A DNA stretch of 64,000 bases from Streptomyces sp. NRRL S-1022 (GTDB lineage Bacteria > Actinomycetota > Actinomycetes > Streptomycetales > Streptomycetaceae). Below are positions 1 to 9,900 of the stretch, one piece after another; the stretch's first letter is position 1, and every line of letters starts with the position of its first letter. A program made the translations under genes and the position numbers. Where the stretch lies: positions 124,001 to 188,000 of the forward strand of contig NZ_JOIU01000001.1 in NCBI RefSeq assembly GCF_000720135.1, in the 5' to 3' direction. The notes beneath the pieces were generated by a model. It had not been told where the DNA came from and did no database searches. It saw only the letters and a program-made list of their open reading frames with translations.

Positions 1-2
1 AC

Positions 3-293
3 CCGCGCTTCACCGGTGAGAACTTCCGGCACAACCTCGCGCTCGCCGAAGAGGTCGAGGCCCTGGCGGCCGAGGCCGGCGCCACGCCCGCGCAGGTCGC
101 GCTGGCCTGGCTGCTCGCCCAAGGCGACGACATCGCCCCGGTCCCCGGCACCAAGCGCGTCAGCCGGGTCGAGGAGAACACCGGCGCCGACACGGTCTCC
201 CTGACCGGCGAGCAGCTCGCCAGGCTGAGCAGCCTGCCGCCCGCCGCCGGCGCCACCCACACCGAGGCCCAGGCGCGGATGCTCGAACGCTGA
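3..293 (+). CDS. Aldo/keto reductase, C-terminal part (cut by window start)
   Basis: The reading frame is open from the first bases and ends at TGA 291-293, giving about 96 residues. The segment VALAWLLAQ followed by APVPGTKR and a run of helix-forming residues (RVEENTGA, LTGEQLARL) is the usual C-terminal NADPH-binding end of the aldo/keto reductase superfamily, where the PGTK/R loop contacts the cofactor phosphate. Members reduce aldehydes and ketones in the cytosol; substrate cannot be inferred. The N-terminal catalytic Tyr/Lys/His part lies outside the window. The next gene, a zinc alcohol dehydrogenase, starts 42 bases downstream on the same strand, so the two redox genes may be co-transcribed. 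Confidence 0.85.
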   Translation, partial: PRFTGENFRHNLALAEEVEALAAEAGATPAQVALAWLLAQGDDIAPVPGTKRVSRVEENTGADTVSLTGEQLARLSSLPPAAGATHTEAQARMLER

Positions 294-335
294 TCACCCA
301 CGCCCCCCAGCCCCCAGTTTGGAGTAGTACCCCTC

Positions 336-1364
336 ATGCGTGCAGCAGTGATGTACGGAGCCGGCGACGTCCGCGTCGAGGACCGGCCCGACCCGAAAAT
401 CGTCCAGCCGACCGACGCCGTGGTCCGCACGGTGGCAGCGTGCGTGTGCGGCAGCGACCTGTGGCCGTATGGGTCGATGCCCGCCACCGACACCGGCCGC
501 CCCATGGGGCACGAGTTCCTCGGCTTCGTCGAGGAGACCGGCGCGGACATCACCGGCCTGAAGGCCGGTGACCTGGTCGTCGCCCCGTTCACCTACAGCG
601 ACAACACCTGCGACCACTGTGCCAAGGGCCTGCACATCTCCTGCCGCAACGGCGGCCGGTACGGCTTCGACGGCGTGGACGGCGGACAGGGCGAAGCCGT
701 CCGCGTCCCGTACGCGGACGGCACCCTGGTGAAGCTGCCGGTGGCCGCCGACTCCGCGCTGGTGCCGTCGCTGCTGGCGCTGTCGGACGTGATGACCACC
801 GGCCACCACGGCGCCGTCACCGCTGGCGTCACCCGCGGCGACGCGGTGCTGGTCATCGGTGACGGTGCAGTGGGCCTGTGCGCGGTGATCGCCGCCAAAC
901 GGCTGGGCGCCGAACGGATCGTGCTGGCCGGCCGCCACGAGGCCCGCACCGCCCTGGGCCGCGAGTTCGGCGCAACCGACGTCGTCGCCGAGCGCGGTGA
1001 GGAGGGTATCGCCCGCATCCGCGAGCTGACCGGCGGCGTGGGCAAGGTGATCGAGGCCGTCGGCACACGGCAGGCTCTGGACACCGCCCTCGGCGCGGTC
1101 CTGGACGGCGGCGTCATCAGCCGTCTGGGCGTCCCGCAGTACGAGTTGGGGCCGATCGGCCGGCCCGAGTTCATGCGCAACATCACCCTGACCGGAGGCG
1201 CCAGCCCCGCCCGCGCCTACATCGAGCTGCTGCTGCCGGACGTTCTGGACGGCACCATCGCCCCCGGCCGCGTCTTCGACCAGAGCTTCGCCCTCGACCA
1301 GGCACCGGGCGCCTACCGGGCCATGGCCGACCGCCAGGTCCTCAAGGCCCTCATCCGCCCCTGA
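336..1364 (+). CDS. Zinc-dependent alcohol dehydrogenase (MDR superfamily)
   Basis: A 342-residue medium-chain dehydrogenase, normal length for the family. It shows an N-terminal GroES-like catalytic domain with the catalytic-zinc ligands Cys38 (ACVCGSDLW) and His59-Glu60 (MGHEF), a reduced structural-zinc loop (TCDHCAKGLHISC, three cysteines where four are usual), and a Rossmann domain around residues 165-195 (VLVIGDGAVGL). It should oxidise an alcohol or reduce an aldehyde with NAD(P) in the cytosol; the exact substrate is unknown. The ATG start is preceded by a GGAG at about 321-324. It follows the aldo/keto reductase closely and could share its transcript. Confidence 0.9.
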   Translation: MRAAVMYGAGDVRVEDRPDPKIVQPTDAVVRTVAACVCGSDLWPYGSMPATDTGRPMGHEFLGFVEETGADITGLKAGDLVVAPFTYSDNTCDHCAKGLHISCRNGGRYGFDGVDGGQGEAVRVPYADGTLVKLPVAADSALVPSLLALSDVMTTGHHGAVTAGVTRGDAVLVIGDGAVGLCAVIAAKRLGAERIVLAGRHEARTALGREFGATDVVAERGEEGIARIRELTGGVGKVIEAVGTRQALDTALGAVLDGGVISRLGVPQYELGPIGRPEFMRNITLTGGASPARAYIELLLPDVLDGTIAPGRVFDQSFALDQAPGAYRAMADRQVLKALIRP

Positions 1365-1712
1365 CCCACCGCTCCCACCCGGTACCACGCCGGCCACGCT
1401 CGCGGCCGCCCTCAGCGAACAGGTCCCGCCACCGGTCCGGGCCGGTGGCGCCGGGCGACGTCCTGGTCCGGGTCCTCGTCCACGACGCCACGGCACGCCC
1501 CGGCGCCCGGGAACCGGTCACCTCCCGCCACCTGTTGTTGAACCCACCGGACGAGGTCCTCGGCACGCCCGCGGGGATGCCCGTGTACCTCGGTGACAAG
1601 TACGGCGAGGTCGGCTGCCTGCAAGCGGAGCCCAAGGGCCCCTCTCGCGGACGGTGGAAGCCCAGCGGCGGGCCCGCCGAGTCATTGACTCGACGGACCC
1701 GCACTGGTTGAG
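1365..1712. other. Intergenic stretch without a convincing gene
   Basis: About 350 bases between the alcohol dehydrogenase and the GntR operator. An 88-codon open frame on the plus strand (about 1445-1711) has locally protein-like segments (for example MPVYLGDKYGEVGCL) but no ribosome binding site and no family I recognise. It may be a scrap of a deleted gene; I do not call it as coding. Confidence 0.4.
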
Positions 1713-1731
1713 TGGCTCATCCACTGAGCCA
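1713..1731 (+). promoter_or_regulatory. Probable GntR operator (inverted repeat)
   Basis: Perfect inverted repeat TGGCTCA-TCCAC-TGAGCCA, arms of 7 bases with a 5-base spacer, ending 13 bases before the GTG start of the GntR regulator. Position just ahead of the Shine-Dalgarno (aggagg, 1734-1739) suits autorepression of the regulator and the two genes translationally coupled to it. The assignment to GntR is inference from position and symmetry. Confidence 0.6.
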
Positions 1732-1744
1732 ATAGGAGGACGGC

Positions 1745-2431
1745 GTGGAGTCCCTGCCCCGCGAAACCCTCGTGGACGCCCTGGAGAGCCGGCTGCGTGA
1801 GGACATCCTCACCGGGCGCCATCCGGCGGGCAGTTACCTGCCGCCCGAGCGCACGCTGGCCGACGGCTACGGCGTCACCCGCACCACCCTGAAGCACGCA
1901 TTCGGGCGTCTGATGCAGGCGGGCCTGCTGGAGACCCGGCACGGCGTCGGCACCCGTGTGCGCGACTACCTGCGCCTGGGCGGCGCCGACCTGCTGCCGA
2001 TGCTCGTACGGCACAGCCCCGACTGGATCGGTGAGGTGTTCGAAGTGCGGCGCAGCATCGGAGCGTTGATCGCCGAACGGGCGGCGGGCCGAGCGAGCGA
2101 ACGGCAACGGAACGAACTGGCCACCCTGCTGGCGGCCGTGGGGGAGGCGACGGATACGGACGCCGTACAGCTGGCGGACATCGAGGTCCACCGGGCCCTG
2201 GCCCGCGCCACCGGCAACCGCGTCTACGTCCTGCTCACCAACACCCTCTTCAACGCCTACCTCCCCGTGCGCGCCGCGCTCCGGGGACCGTTCACGAACG
2301 CCGGGACGGCCCGGGAGCGCCTGGAGCCGGTGGTCGCCGCGGTGCGGTCCGGTGACGAGGCCGGCGCCCGGCGAGCCGCCGAGCACTACTTGACCGTCAC
2401 CGAGCGGATCATGCTGGAGGGCCTCGCATGA
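1745..2431 (+). CDS. GntR-family transcriptional regulator (FadR/FCD type)
   Basis: 228 residues. Residues about 9-75 form the winged helix of the GntR family (the PPERTLADGYGVTR stretch followed by a G-VGTRV wing), and residues about 95-222 an all-helical FCD ligand domain with EVRR, histidine-bearing EVHRALA and a final HYLTVTER helix. FCD regulators bind small organic acids or sugars and usually repress a neighbouring catabolic operon. The GTG start is fixed by a strong AGGAGG 5 bases upstream. Its last codons overlap the start of the next gene (ATGA at 2428-2431), and a palindrome lies immediately upstream, so it probably controls its own three-gene operon. Confidence 0.9.
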   Translation: MESLPRETLVDALESRLREDILTGRHPAGSYLPPERTLADGYGVTRTTLKHAFGRLMQAGLLETRHGVGTRVRDYLRLGGADLLPMLVRHSPDWIGEVFEVRRSIGALIAERAAGRASERQRNELATLLAAVGEATDTDAVQLADIEVHRALARATGNRVYVLLTNTLFNAYLPVRAALRGPFTNAGTARERLEPVVAAVRSGDEAGARRAAEHYLTVTERIMLEGLA

Positions 2432-3870
2432 GCGCGGCCACGACCTCACGCACCCACCCGGGCGGGCGCTCGGCCGCGCGCGGGACCGTCTTCAGCGAGA
2501 CGATGCTCGGCATGCTGCGTCTGGACGGCGAACACCGCGACCGCCGTGTCCGCCTGGACCTGACGGTCTCGGCGGACCGCGTCATGCGGCTGCGGGGCAC
2601 GACGGAGGCGCGCGCCGCAGGCCGGGTACGGATCACCGGCTGGGCCGACGATCCGGAGGCGGAGGGAGAGCTGGAGATCTCCCCCCTCGCGCGACGCCGT
2701 ATCCGGTACCGCATCGCGTTCACCGCCGCCGGCGGCCGCCGCCTCACCCTCGACGGCTGGAAGTCCGTCTCCCCGCGCAGGCCCGTGGCCTCGATGACCG
2801 TGCTGCCGTTCACCCTCTACGAGGACGGCGCGCCGATGGGCACCGGCGCTCTTCGCTTCCCGCTGCGTACGCAACTCCTGCCGTTCCTCGCGAGTTTCCG
2901 TTTCCCGCCGTCCCGGAAGCCTGACGCGTTCCTCGCGTCCCGCTGGCGCGGCGAGCCCGGCCGTACGGAGGTCTGGTACACCACCGTCACCGACCCGGAC
3001 ACCGGCAGCGGAGTGTGGCTGCACCATGAACTGACCGCGCCCGCCGACGGGTCGGAGCCGTACGCGCACGGCTGGGCCGCGGTGTTCCCCGCGGACGGCC
3101 CCGTGCGGCACGCCCGCTTCGGCCCCCTGCCGTGGTCCGGCGCCGAGCCGGGATTCAGCGCCGGCGAGGTCACCTCCCGGCCCGGGCGCCTGGCCGGATC
3201 GGCGGACGAGGGCGCCCTGCACTGGGACATCGCGGAACGCCCCGCCGGCGAGCCACTGTTCACCTTCCCCCGCTGGTCCTGGAACCGCCCGGTCCTGCCC
3301 GCCGCGCACATGCTGCCGGCCGCGCGGTCCCGGTACGACGGGACCTTCACGCACGACGGCAGGACGCTGACGCTCACCGGGGCCCCGGGCGCGTCGGCCC
3401 GCATCTACGGTCACGGCAACGCCCGCCGCTGGGCCTGGCTGCACGCCGACCTCGGCGATGGGGACGTGCTGGAGGTCGTCGCCGCGGTCTCCATGCGTCC
3501 GGGACTGCGCAGGCTGCCCCCGATGGTCTTCCTCCGGCTGCGCCGCAACGACCGCGACTGGCCCCGCCGTCCCGAGCGCGGGGCCACCGGCTGGGCCGGA
3601 GCCGGGCGCTTCCGGGCGGACACGGCCCTGCCCACGTGGACGGTCACCGGCCGCACCGCCCTGCGCCGCATCCGGGTCGAGGTCACCCAGCCCGCCGACC
3701 GCACCCTCGCACTCGACTACACCGACCCCGACGGCCGGCACGCGACCTGCCGCAACAGCGAGCGCGCCGACGCGCACGTCCTGCTGGAGCGGTGGTGGTT
3801 CGGCGGCTGGCGCACCGAGGCCGAGTGGACACTGGACGGCACGGCCCACGCGGAGGTGGGCACACGATGA
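2428..3870 (+). CDS. Conserved protein with the N-terminal domain of actinobacterial GMC oxidoreductases, partner of the next gene
   Basis: 480 residues, no signal peptide. Residues about 20-130 (FSETMLGM, then a beta-rich stretch ending LTLDGWKSV) resemble the non-catalytic region found fused ahead of cholesterol-oxidase-like GMC enzymes in other actinobacteria. Residues about 290-475 are beta-rich with several conserved-looking tryptophans (RRWAWLHADLGDG, VLLERWWFGGWR), reminiscent of lipocalin-like CrtC/tocopherol-cyclase barrels. It overlaps the GntR gene by 4 bases upstream and the GMC oxidoreductase by 4 bases downstream, so all three are translationally coupled. I infer an accessory or hydrophobic-substrate-binding role for the oxidoreductase; the precise function is unknown. 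Confidence 0.7.
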   Translation: MSAATTSRTHPGGRSAARGTVFSETMLGMLRLDGEHRDRRVRLDLTVSADRVMRLRGTTEARAAGRVRITGWADDPEAEGELEISPLARRRIRYRIAFTAAGGRRLTLDGWKSVSPRRPVASMTVLPFTLYEDGAPMGTGALRFPLRTQLLPFLASFRFPPSRKPDAFLASRWRGEPGRTEVWYTTVTDPDTGSGVWLHHELTAPADGSEPYAHGWAAVFPADGPVRHARFGPLPWSGAEPGFSAGEVTSRPGRLAGSADEGALHWDIAERPAGEPLFTFPRWSWNRPVLPAAHMLPAARSRYDGTFTHDGRTLTLTGAPGASARIYGHGNARRWAWLHADLGDGDVLEVVAAVSMRPGLRRLPPMVFLRLRRNDRDWPRRPERGATGWAGAGRFRADTALPTWTVTGRTALRRIRVEVTQPADRTLALDYTDPDGRHATCRNSERADAHVLLERWWFGGWRTEAEWTLDGTAHAEVGTR

Positions 3871-5726
3871 GTCTCACCGGCCTCGTCGCCGCCCTCATCG
3901 CCGACGACGGCACGACCGACTGGCCCCGCCGGGTTCCCGACCGCCTTGAGACGGTCCTGTCCGCGATGCCGACGGCCGCCCGGGCGGGCATCCGGGCCGC
4001 GGCACGCGCGGTGGACGCCTACGCCCTGGCCCGCACCGGGCGCACCCTGGCCGGGCTCACCGCACACGAACGGCAGTCCGTTCTGGCCGGACTGGCCGCC
4101 CGCCCCGCGCTCCTGCCGCTGCTGGACCTCCTCAAGGTGCCCGTCCTGCTGTCGGCCGGAACCGAGCGCATGCTCCACGAGGGACCGACGAGGAGCGTCC
4201 TCACGCGCAGGGACCCCCCGCTCGACCTGACCCCCGCGTCCGCCTGGCCGGCCCGCTCCACCGCCGATGCCGTGATCGTCGGCTCGGGAGCGGGCGGGGC
4301 CGTGGCCGCGCGGGCCCTCGCCCGGGCAGGACTCGACGTCGTCGTCCTCGAAGAGGGGAGCCACCACTCCACCGAGTCCTTCGGCCGGCGCGCGCCCCTG
4401 GACCGGTTCACCGAGCTGTACCGGGACGGCGGAGCCACCTTCGCCGTCGGCACACCGCCGCTGCTGCTGCCGGTGGGCCGAGCCGTCGGCGGCACCACCC
4501 TCGTCAACTCCGGCACCTGCTACCGCACCCCGGACCACGTCCTGTCCCGGTGGAGCAGACACTTCGGATGGACGGCGGCCGACGACTTCGACCGTCATCT
4601 GGACGAGGCCGAACGCATCCTGCGGGTGGCCACCCAGCCCCTCGACGTCCTCGGCGCCAACGGACGAATCGCGCTCGCCGGCGCCCACGCACTCGGCTGG
4701 CGGGCCGCGCCCCTGCGAAGGAACGCGCCCGGCTGCCAGGGCTCCTGCCAGTGCGTGACCGGCTGCCCGACCGGCGCCAAACAGAGCGTCCAGCTCTCCG
4801 TGCTGCCCGAGGCATGCGCCGCCGGGGCCCGCATCGTCACCGAGGCCCGGGTGGAGCGCGTACTCGTCGACCCGGACCGCCCAGGAGGCCCACGAGCGGC
4901 CGGGGTGCGCGTACGACGGGAACGGGGCGGCTCATTCGACATCCTCGCGCCCCTCGTCGTCGTCGCGGCGGGCGCCCTGCAGACCCCGCAGCTCCTGCGC
5001 CGCTCAGGACTGGGCGGACACCCCCGCCTCGGACACAACCTCAGCGTCCACCCGGCCACGAGCGTCGCAGGACGCTTCGCCGAACCGGTCAAGGCCTGGC
5101 AGGGCGTGCTGCAGAGCGTCGGCGTGGAGGAACACCACGGCGTCGGCATCCTCATCGAGGCCACCGCCACCCCGCCCGGCATGGGCTCGTTCGTCCTGCC
5201 CGGGGCGGGCGACGAGTTGCGCCGCGAACTGGAGGGCGCGGACCGGCTCGCCACGCTCGGGGCGATGATCGCCGACAGTCCGGCCGGGCGCGTCCTGGGC
5301 CGCCACCGCACCGTGATCCGCTATGACCTGGACCGCCGTGACGCCGGCCGGCTCCTGCGCGCCGTCCTCGCCATGGGCGAGCTGCTGTTCGCCGCGGGCG
5401 CCGAGGAGGTACTCACCGGCATCCCGCGCACGCCCCGCGTGCGCAGCGTCACCGAACTGCGTGACGTGCTGGCCGGCACGAGCGCGCGGCAGCTGCACCT
5501 GTCGGCCTACCATCCCACCGGCACGGCCGCCGCCGGTGCGAACCCGCAACGCTTCCCGGTCGATCCGCAGGGCCGGCTCCGCGGCGTGCACGGCGTGGTG
5601 GTCGCGGACGCGTCGGTGCTCCCCAGCTGCCCGCAGGTGAACCCCCAGCTGACCGTCATGGCGGCGGCCATGGCGATCACGGAGACCGGTGCACGCCTGC
5701 CCCGGCAGCGAGGGCTACCACGGTGA
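3867..5726 (+). CDS. GMC-family FAD oxidoreductase
   Basis: 619 residues from the ATG that overlaps the previous stop (ATGA). The FAD-binding Rossmann motif GSGAGGAVAARALA lies at about residues 139-152, a second GMC signature PVGRAVGGTTLVNSG near 200-215, a cysteine-rich CQGSCQCVTGCPTGAK segment near 292-307, and the C-terminal catalytic pair as His in YHPTG (about 549) and Asn in NPQLT (about 592). GMC enzymes oxidise alcohols, sugars or sterols and pass electrons to oxygen or another acceptor. The N-terminal 130 residues are helical. The cysteine pattern resembles cholesterol-oxidase-like and long-chain-alcohol-oxidase-like GMC branches. The same frame is open far upstream (from 3132), but that is out-of-frame overlap with the previous gene. 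Confidence 0.88.
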   Translation: MSLTGLVAALIADDGTTDWPRRVPDRLETVLSAMPTAARAGIRAAARAVDAYALARTGRTLAGLTAHERQSVLAGLAARPALLPLLDLLKVPVLLSAGTERMLHEGPTRSVLTRRDPPLDLTPASAWPARSTADAVIVGSGAGGAVAARALARAGLDVVVLEEGSHHSTESFGRRAPLDRFTELYRDGGATFAVGTPPLLLPVGRAVGGTTLVNSGTCYRTPDHVLSRWSRHFGWTAADDFDRHLDEAERILRVATQPLDVLGANGRIALAGAHALGWRAAPLRRNAPGCQGSCQCVTGCPTGAKQSVQLSVLPEACAAGARIVTEARVERVLVDPDRPGGPRAAGVRVRRERGGSFDILAPLVVVAAGALQTPQLLRRSGLGGHPRLGHNLSVHPATSVAGRFAEPVKAWQGVLQSVGVEEHHGVGILIEATATPPGMGSFVLPGAGDELRRELEGADRLATLGAMIADSPAGRVLGRHRTVIRYDLDRRDAGRLLRAVLAMGELLFAAGAEEVLTGIPRTPRVRSVTELRDVLAGTSARQLHLSAYHPTGTAAAGANPQRFPVDPQGRLRGVHGVVVADASVLPSCPQVNPQLTVMAAAMAITETGARLPRQRGLPR

Positions 5727-6140
5727 GGCTGCCGTCGGAGGCGGTGGCCTCCCCGGCCAGGAGGCGGCCCATGGCCTGGCGGACGCGGTCGTACTCGCCT
5801 TGGTGACGGTCGTTCATGTGAGGGCCTGGGCAGGGTGGGCGGTGGCGTCGTGTGTCGGCTGCTGCGCGCAGCCGGTCGGCGTGGGCGCACAGGCGCTTGC
5901 CGACCGGGCTGGGGACGTGGGCGACGAACTGGTCGAATTCGTCGGCACGTTCGTGCAGGAGCCGCGCGTGGGCGTCGGAGCGGACGGTGCTGCCCCAGCC
6001 GGGCCGGCAGCAGTACTGCCGCGGGCCCCTCGCGCCTTCCTCCGGCTCGCACGGGGCGGTGCCGTGCCTGACGCGCTTGCCGCTGACGGGGACGCTGAGC
6101 GGGCAGGGGCCGGGCCGTTCAGGGCGGCCTGCCGCCAGCC
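5695..6140 (-). pseudogene. Remnant of a recombinase C-terminal region (Cys motif plus helix-turn-helix)
   Basis: A minus-strand frame shows protein-like text: a Cys-rich QYCCRPGWGSTVRSDAHARL, then helical DEFDQFVAHV and a final QAMGRLLAGEATASDGSL. The last part resembles the C-terminal EAMDRLLAGEPLHTDGAL region of the 963-residue recombinase encoded at 34993-37884, where a DNA-binding helix follows. Here the frame runs into the 3' end of the GMC gene and stops, and the region upstream lacks a catalytic domain. I read it as the tail of a deleted element whose insertion or loss formed the junction just after 5726. Confidence 0.4.
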
Positions 6141-6987
6141 GCGATGACGGGTGGTGCTGTAGACCCGGCCCAGGGAAGCGCCGGTGAGCACGGCGATTTG
6201 CGCGCCCGCGATCGTGGTTCTGCCCAGCCACAGTGCGGTCGGAATCGGCAGCCGACCGCCGCGCCGTCCCGGCTGGCACGCCCGTCCCGGCTGGCACGCC
6301 CGCCGCGCCCGGCGCGGCGGGCGCGGCCAGATCCGGGAGCCACTCCCCAGTAGACGCCTGCTTATGCAGCGGATCGGCGAGCCCTTCGAGCACGGCCTCG
6401 CCGCCCGTCACTACGCGATGCCCAGGGACCCTGCACGGCACCGTCCTCTGACCGCCGCTCGCAGCAACCCGGCTCCTGCTGTGAGTCACACACCCTGTTT
6501 TCCCCGATGGGCAGGGTGTTCTGGGAGGCTGTCAGGTGTGAGGCGAGGGCCTTCGCCGTGGATGTGGTGCTGCTCTCGGTGCGGTGATCGTCGGATGGCA
6601 GCAGGGCGATGTCGTTGCTGTAGCACAGCATTTACATGGGCCCGCCTGGCGCAAGGCTGCTGCGCAGGTCGGCGGCTGGCCCCGGGGCGGTGCAGCAGGC
6701 GGCGCCGGTTTGTTGTGCCCGTCGTCGCCCTCACTGCCGCCGTCTCCGCTCCCGTCCAGTCGGCCATCTGACGAGGCCACCAGACGCTGACGTGTCGGGA
6801 CGAGCGAGCCTGACACCAGGAAGTCCGGTGCTGCACTCGCTACAACCCGGAGGTGTCCCATGGGCCCACCGTCTGACTTGGCGTCACTGAGGCGGCCGCA
6901 TACTGAGCCGGTGAAAGGGTTGGCCTGCGGGATCGTTCTACCTGGCTGCCGGCCAATGCACTGCACATCTGGCATGACTACGACAGA
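6141..6987. other. Gene-free stretch
   Basis: No frame in about 850 bases looks coding. It contains a near-tandem CCCGGCTGGCACGCCCG repeat at about 6267-6302 and a perfect 8-base inverted repeat, ACACCCTG (6490-6497) and CAGGGTGT (6512-6519), with a 14-base loop. The following gene presumably has its promoter in the last 200 bases, but I see no clear -10/-35 pair. Confidence 0.4.
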
Positions 6988-9900
6988 GTGGAGACGCGCC
7001 CACCGATGGCCTCCTACACCTTCCCGCGTTCGGCATACCGGGCGAGTACCGCGTTACCGGCACAGTTGTCCGATGATCCGGGGCATCAGAGACCGCGTGT
7101 CCGCTCCGTGGCCTTCGGCGTGATCCAGGCGCTGTTGGTCGCGCTTCTGGTGGCGCCGTTCACCGTCCTGGCCGTCGGCCGGGCCCATGCGGCGCCTCTC
7201 GATCAGACTCCCTTCCTCACCTGGAACATGCAGGGAGCGACCTCGCAGGGCAGGAGCCTGTGGACGGATTACCTTCCGCGCATCCTTACCGGTGCCCGGT
7301 CCGAGGTCGTCATGCTCCAGGAGGCGGGCGCGGATGTGCCCAACGGCGCCGACATACTGCCCAATCCGCCGGGCACCGAGAACGACCCACTGGTCACCTA
7401 CGCCCGATGGCGCACGAGTCAACGGCCGTCGGACTGGTACATGGTCTTCCTCCAAACCCATGACCCGCTGATGCCGGGCGGCCGGGTGAACACCATCGTG
7501 ATGTCGAGAACCCCGGTCGACGCGGCCATGGTCGTGGACAACCCGCACGGCGGAGCCTACGGCCGACCCGCCATCGGCATCCGACTGGGCGAAGACTGGT
7601 ACTTCAGCTTCCACGCGCTCAGCGGCGGCGGTGGCGACGCCATCGGCATGCTCGCCCGCATCGGAGAAGCCGTCGAGGGCGACGACCCGCGTCGCAACTG
7701 GACGGTGGGCGCGGACTTCAACACCAGCCCCAACACCCTGGTCGGCCGCATGTACCAGGACGTCATCACGACGCCGGACGGCCGCACGCCCCGCATCCTG
7801 GCCAGCGGCCGGCCCACCCACCGCAGCCCGGACGGGGAGCAACGGGAACTCGACTTCGCCGTCACGAGCACCGGTCGCGGCAGCTTCGACACGAGGGTGC
7901 AGCCCAACCAGGGCGGCTCCGATCACGATCCGGTGCACTTCGTCCCCCAGACCGATCGACAGGACGCCGACCGGACGCAGTTGGCCACGATGCCGGTCGG
8001 TGGATACGCGATCGACGGCCACAACGTGGCGCAGAATCCTTTCGACTACGCGGGCATGCGCGGCCCACTGGACCGGTGCGTGGTGCAGTCCTACAGAGAC
8101 GGGTGCACCCAGTTCTGGTCCCGGACGGCCGGTCCGGCGAAGGCCGCGGTAGCTGCCGGTTCGACGAGGGCGGCGGCGGCGAACCAGGGCACCCCCACCT
8201 TCGACTATGTCGGCGCCGTGAGCAGGGGGAACGTCGCGGACGACGACAACCAGGAAGAAGCATTCCCCGGCGCAGGCGTCGACGAACTGCGCCGGCACCT
8301 GGACGATGATCTGCGCACGTACAAGCCCAACGTCGTCCTGCTGCAGGTAGACGTCGCCAACGACCTGGCGAAGAAGAACGGCCCTACGGCCGGCCAGGAG
8401 GCGGACCAGCTGCGCAAGCTGCTCGACCAGGTCTACACCGTCCTGCCCAACACGACCGTGCTGGTGGGTGACCCGGTCCCGTCCAGGACAACAGCCGTCC
8501 GGGAGGAGATGTACACCGGAACCGACTCCTACGTCTCGCGGGCGAGCGCGGTCATCGCCTCCCAGCTTCAAGTGGGGCACCGGATCCGGCAGGTGCCGCT
8601 CGACTTCAAGCGCGACGCCGGCCAGGTGGACACAGGGGAGTCCGCCGACGGGGTGCCCAACGCGGACGGCTACAAAACCATGACCAACGGCTACGCGGCC
8701 GAGCTGACCAAGCTGTGGCAGGACGGCACCATCGTCGATCCCGACGCCGTCGTGGTGAACCCCGCCGACATGGTGGTGGACGGCAGCGGCGTCCCCAGGA
8801 CAGATCCCTCGGACGGGAACACGAGCGGCCCGCCCCAGCGGGTGATGGTGGTAGGCGACTCGATCAGTAACGGCTTCGAGGGCGACCACACCTGGCGCTA
8901 CCGCTTGTGGCAGTGGGCCCGCACGCAGAACTGGAAGGCCGAGTTCGTCGGGCCGCTGCACGGAACCGTGGCTCCCGACGAACCCAAGGCACCCCAGCCG
9001 CCTCCTCCCTACGACGGCAAACCGCCGTCGGAACCCCAGCGCGCGACCTCGGACGGCGCCTACGCGCGGGACGTCAGTCCCGCCTTCCTCAAGAGCGGCG
9101 CCGAGCACTACGCGATGTGGGGCCGCCGGCTGGAACAGGACGTCCCCACCATCACCTCGGTCATGGAAGACCTGAAGGCCGAGAGGAAGCTCCCGGACAC
9201 ACTGCTGGTCGAACTGGGCTTCAACGACATCGGGTGGACCGGCGCCGGCGCCGACCTGACCGGGACGATGAAGCAGTTCGTCGACAACGCCCGCAAGGCC
9301 AATCCCGACATACGGCTGGTCCTCGCCAACGTGCCCCAGCGCACCACCCTGGGCAGCGCCAACCCGCAACTCGGAGAGCGCACCCGCGCCTACAACGCCG
9401 CGCTCGCCGACAAGGTGAAGGAGTGGAGCACCGACGCCTCGCCGGTGACCCTCGCCGATCTCGACAAGGCCATGGGCTGCGACCCTTCCGCCACCTCCTG
9501 CGACACCACCTACGACGGACTGCACCCCAACAACCTCGGGGAGTACCGCATCGCGCGCGCCTTCGCATCCACCCTGCACGACGAGTTCCGCATCGGCACC
9601 GGACCGCCCCCGAACCCTGTCGACGTCGACGCGCGGTTCCTCGCCACCCCGACTCACGTCACCTTCGACGGCACCCAGCAGGGTGTCACCCTCACCTGGG
9701 ACCAGGTGTTCGGCGCACACGGCTACCAGGTGCAGTGGCGCGACACCACCGCGAACCCGAACGGGGAGTGGAACTGGGCCTACCCCGTGACCAACCGGTG
9801 GGACATGAGCCGCCAGTACTACGGCCAGATCTACGAGGGACACACCTACGAGCTGCGGGTCCGCGCGGCCTCCGGGGACACCGTCCTGTCGGACTGGTCG

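Noticed and set aside
3132..3866. Extension of the GMC oxidoreductase frame upstream to 3132
   Set aside because: This part is Arg/Pro/His-rich and overlaps the intact previous gene; the ATG at 3867 overlapping that gene's stop is the natural start.
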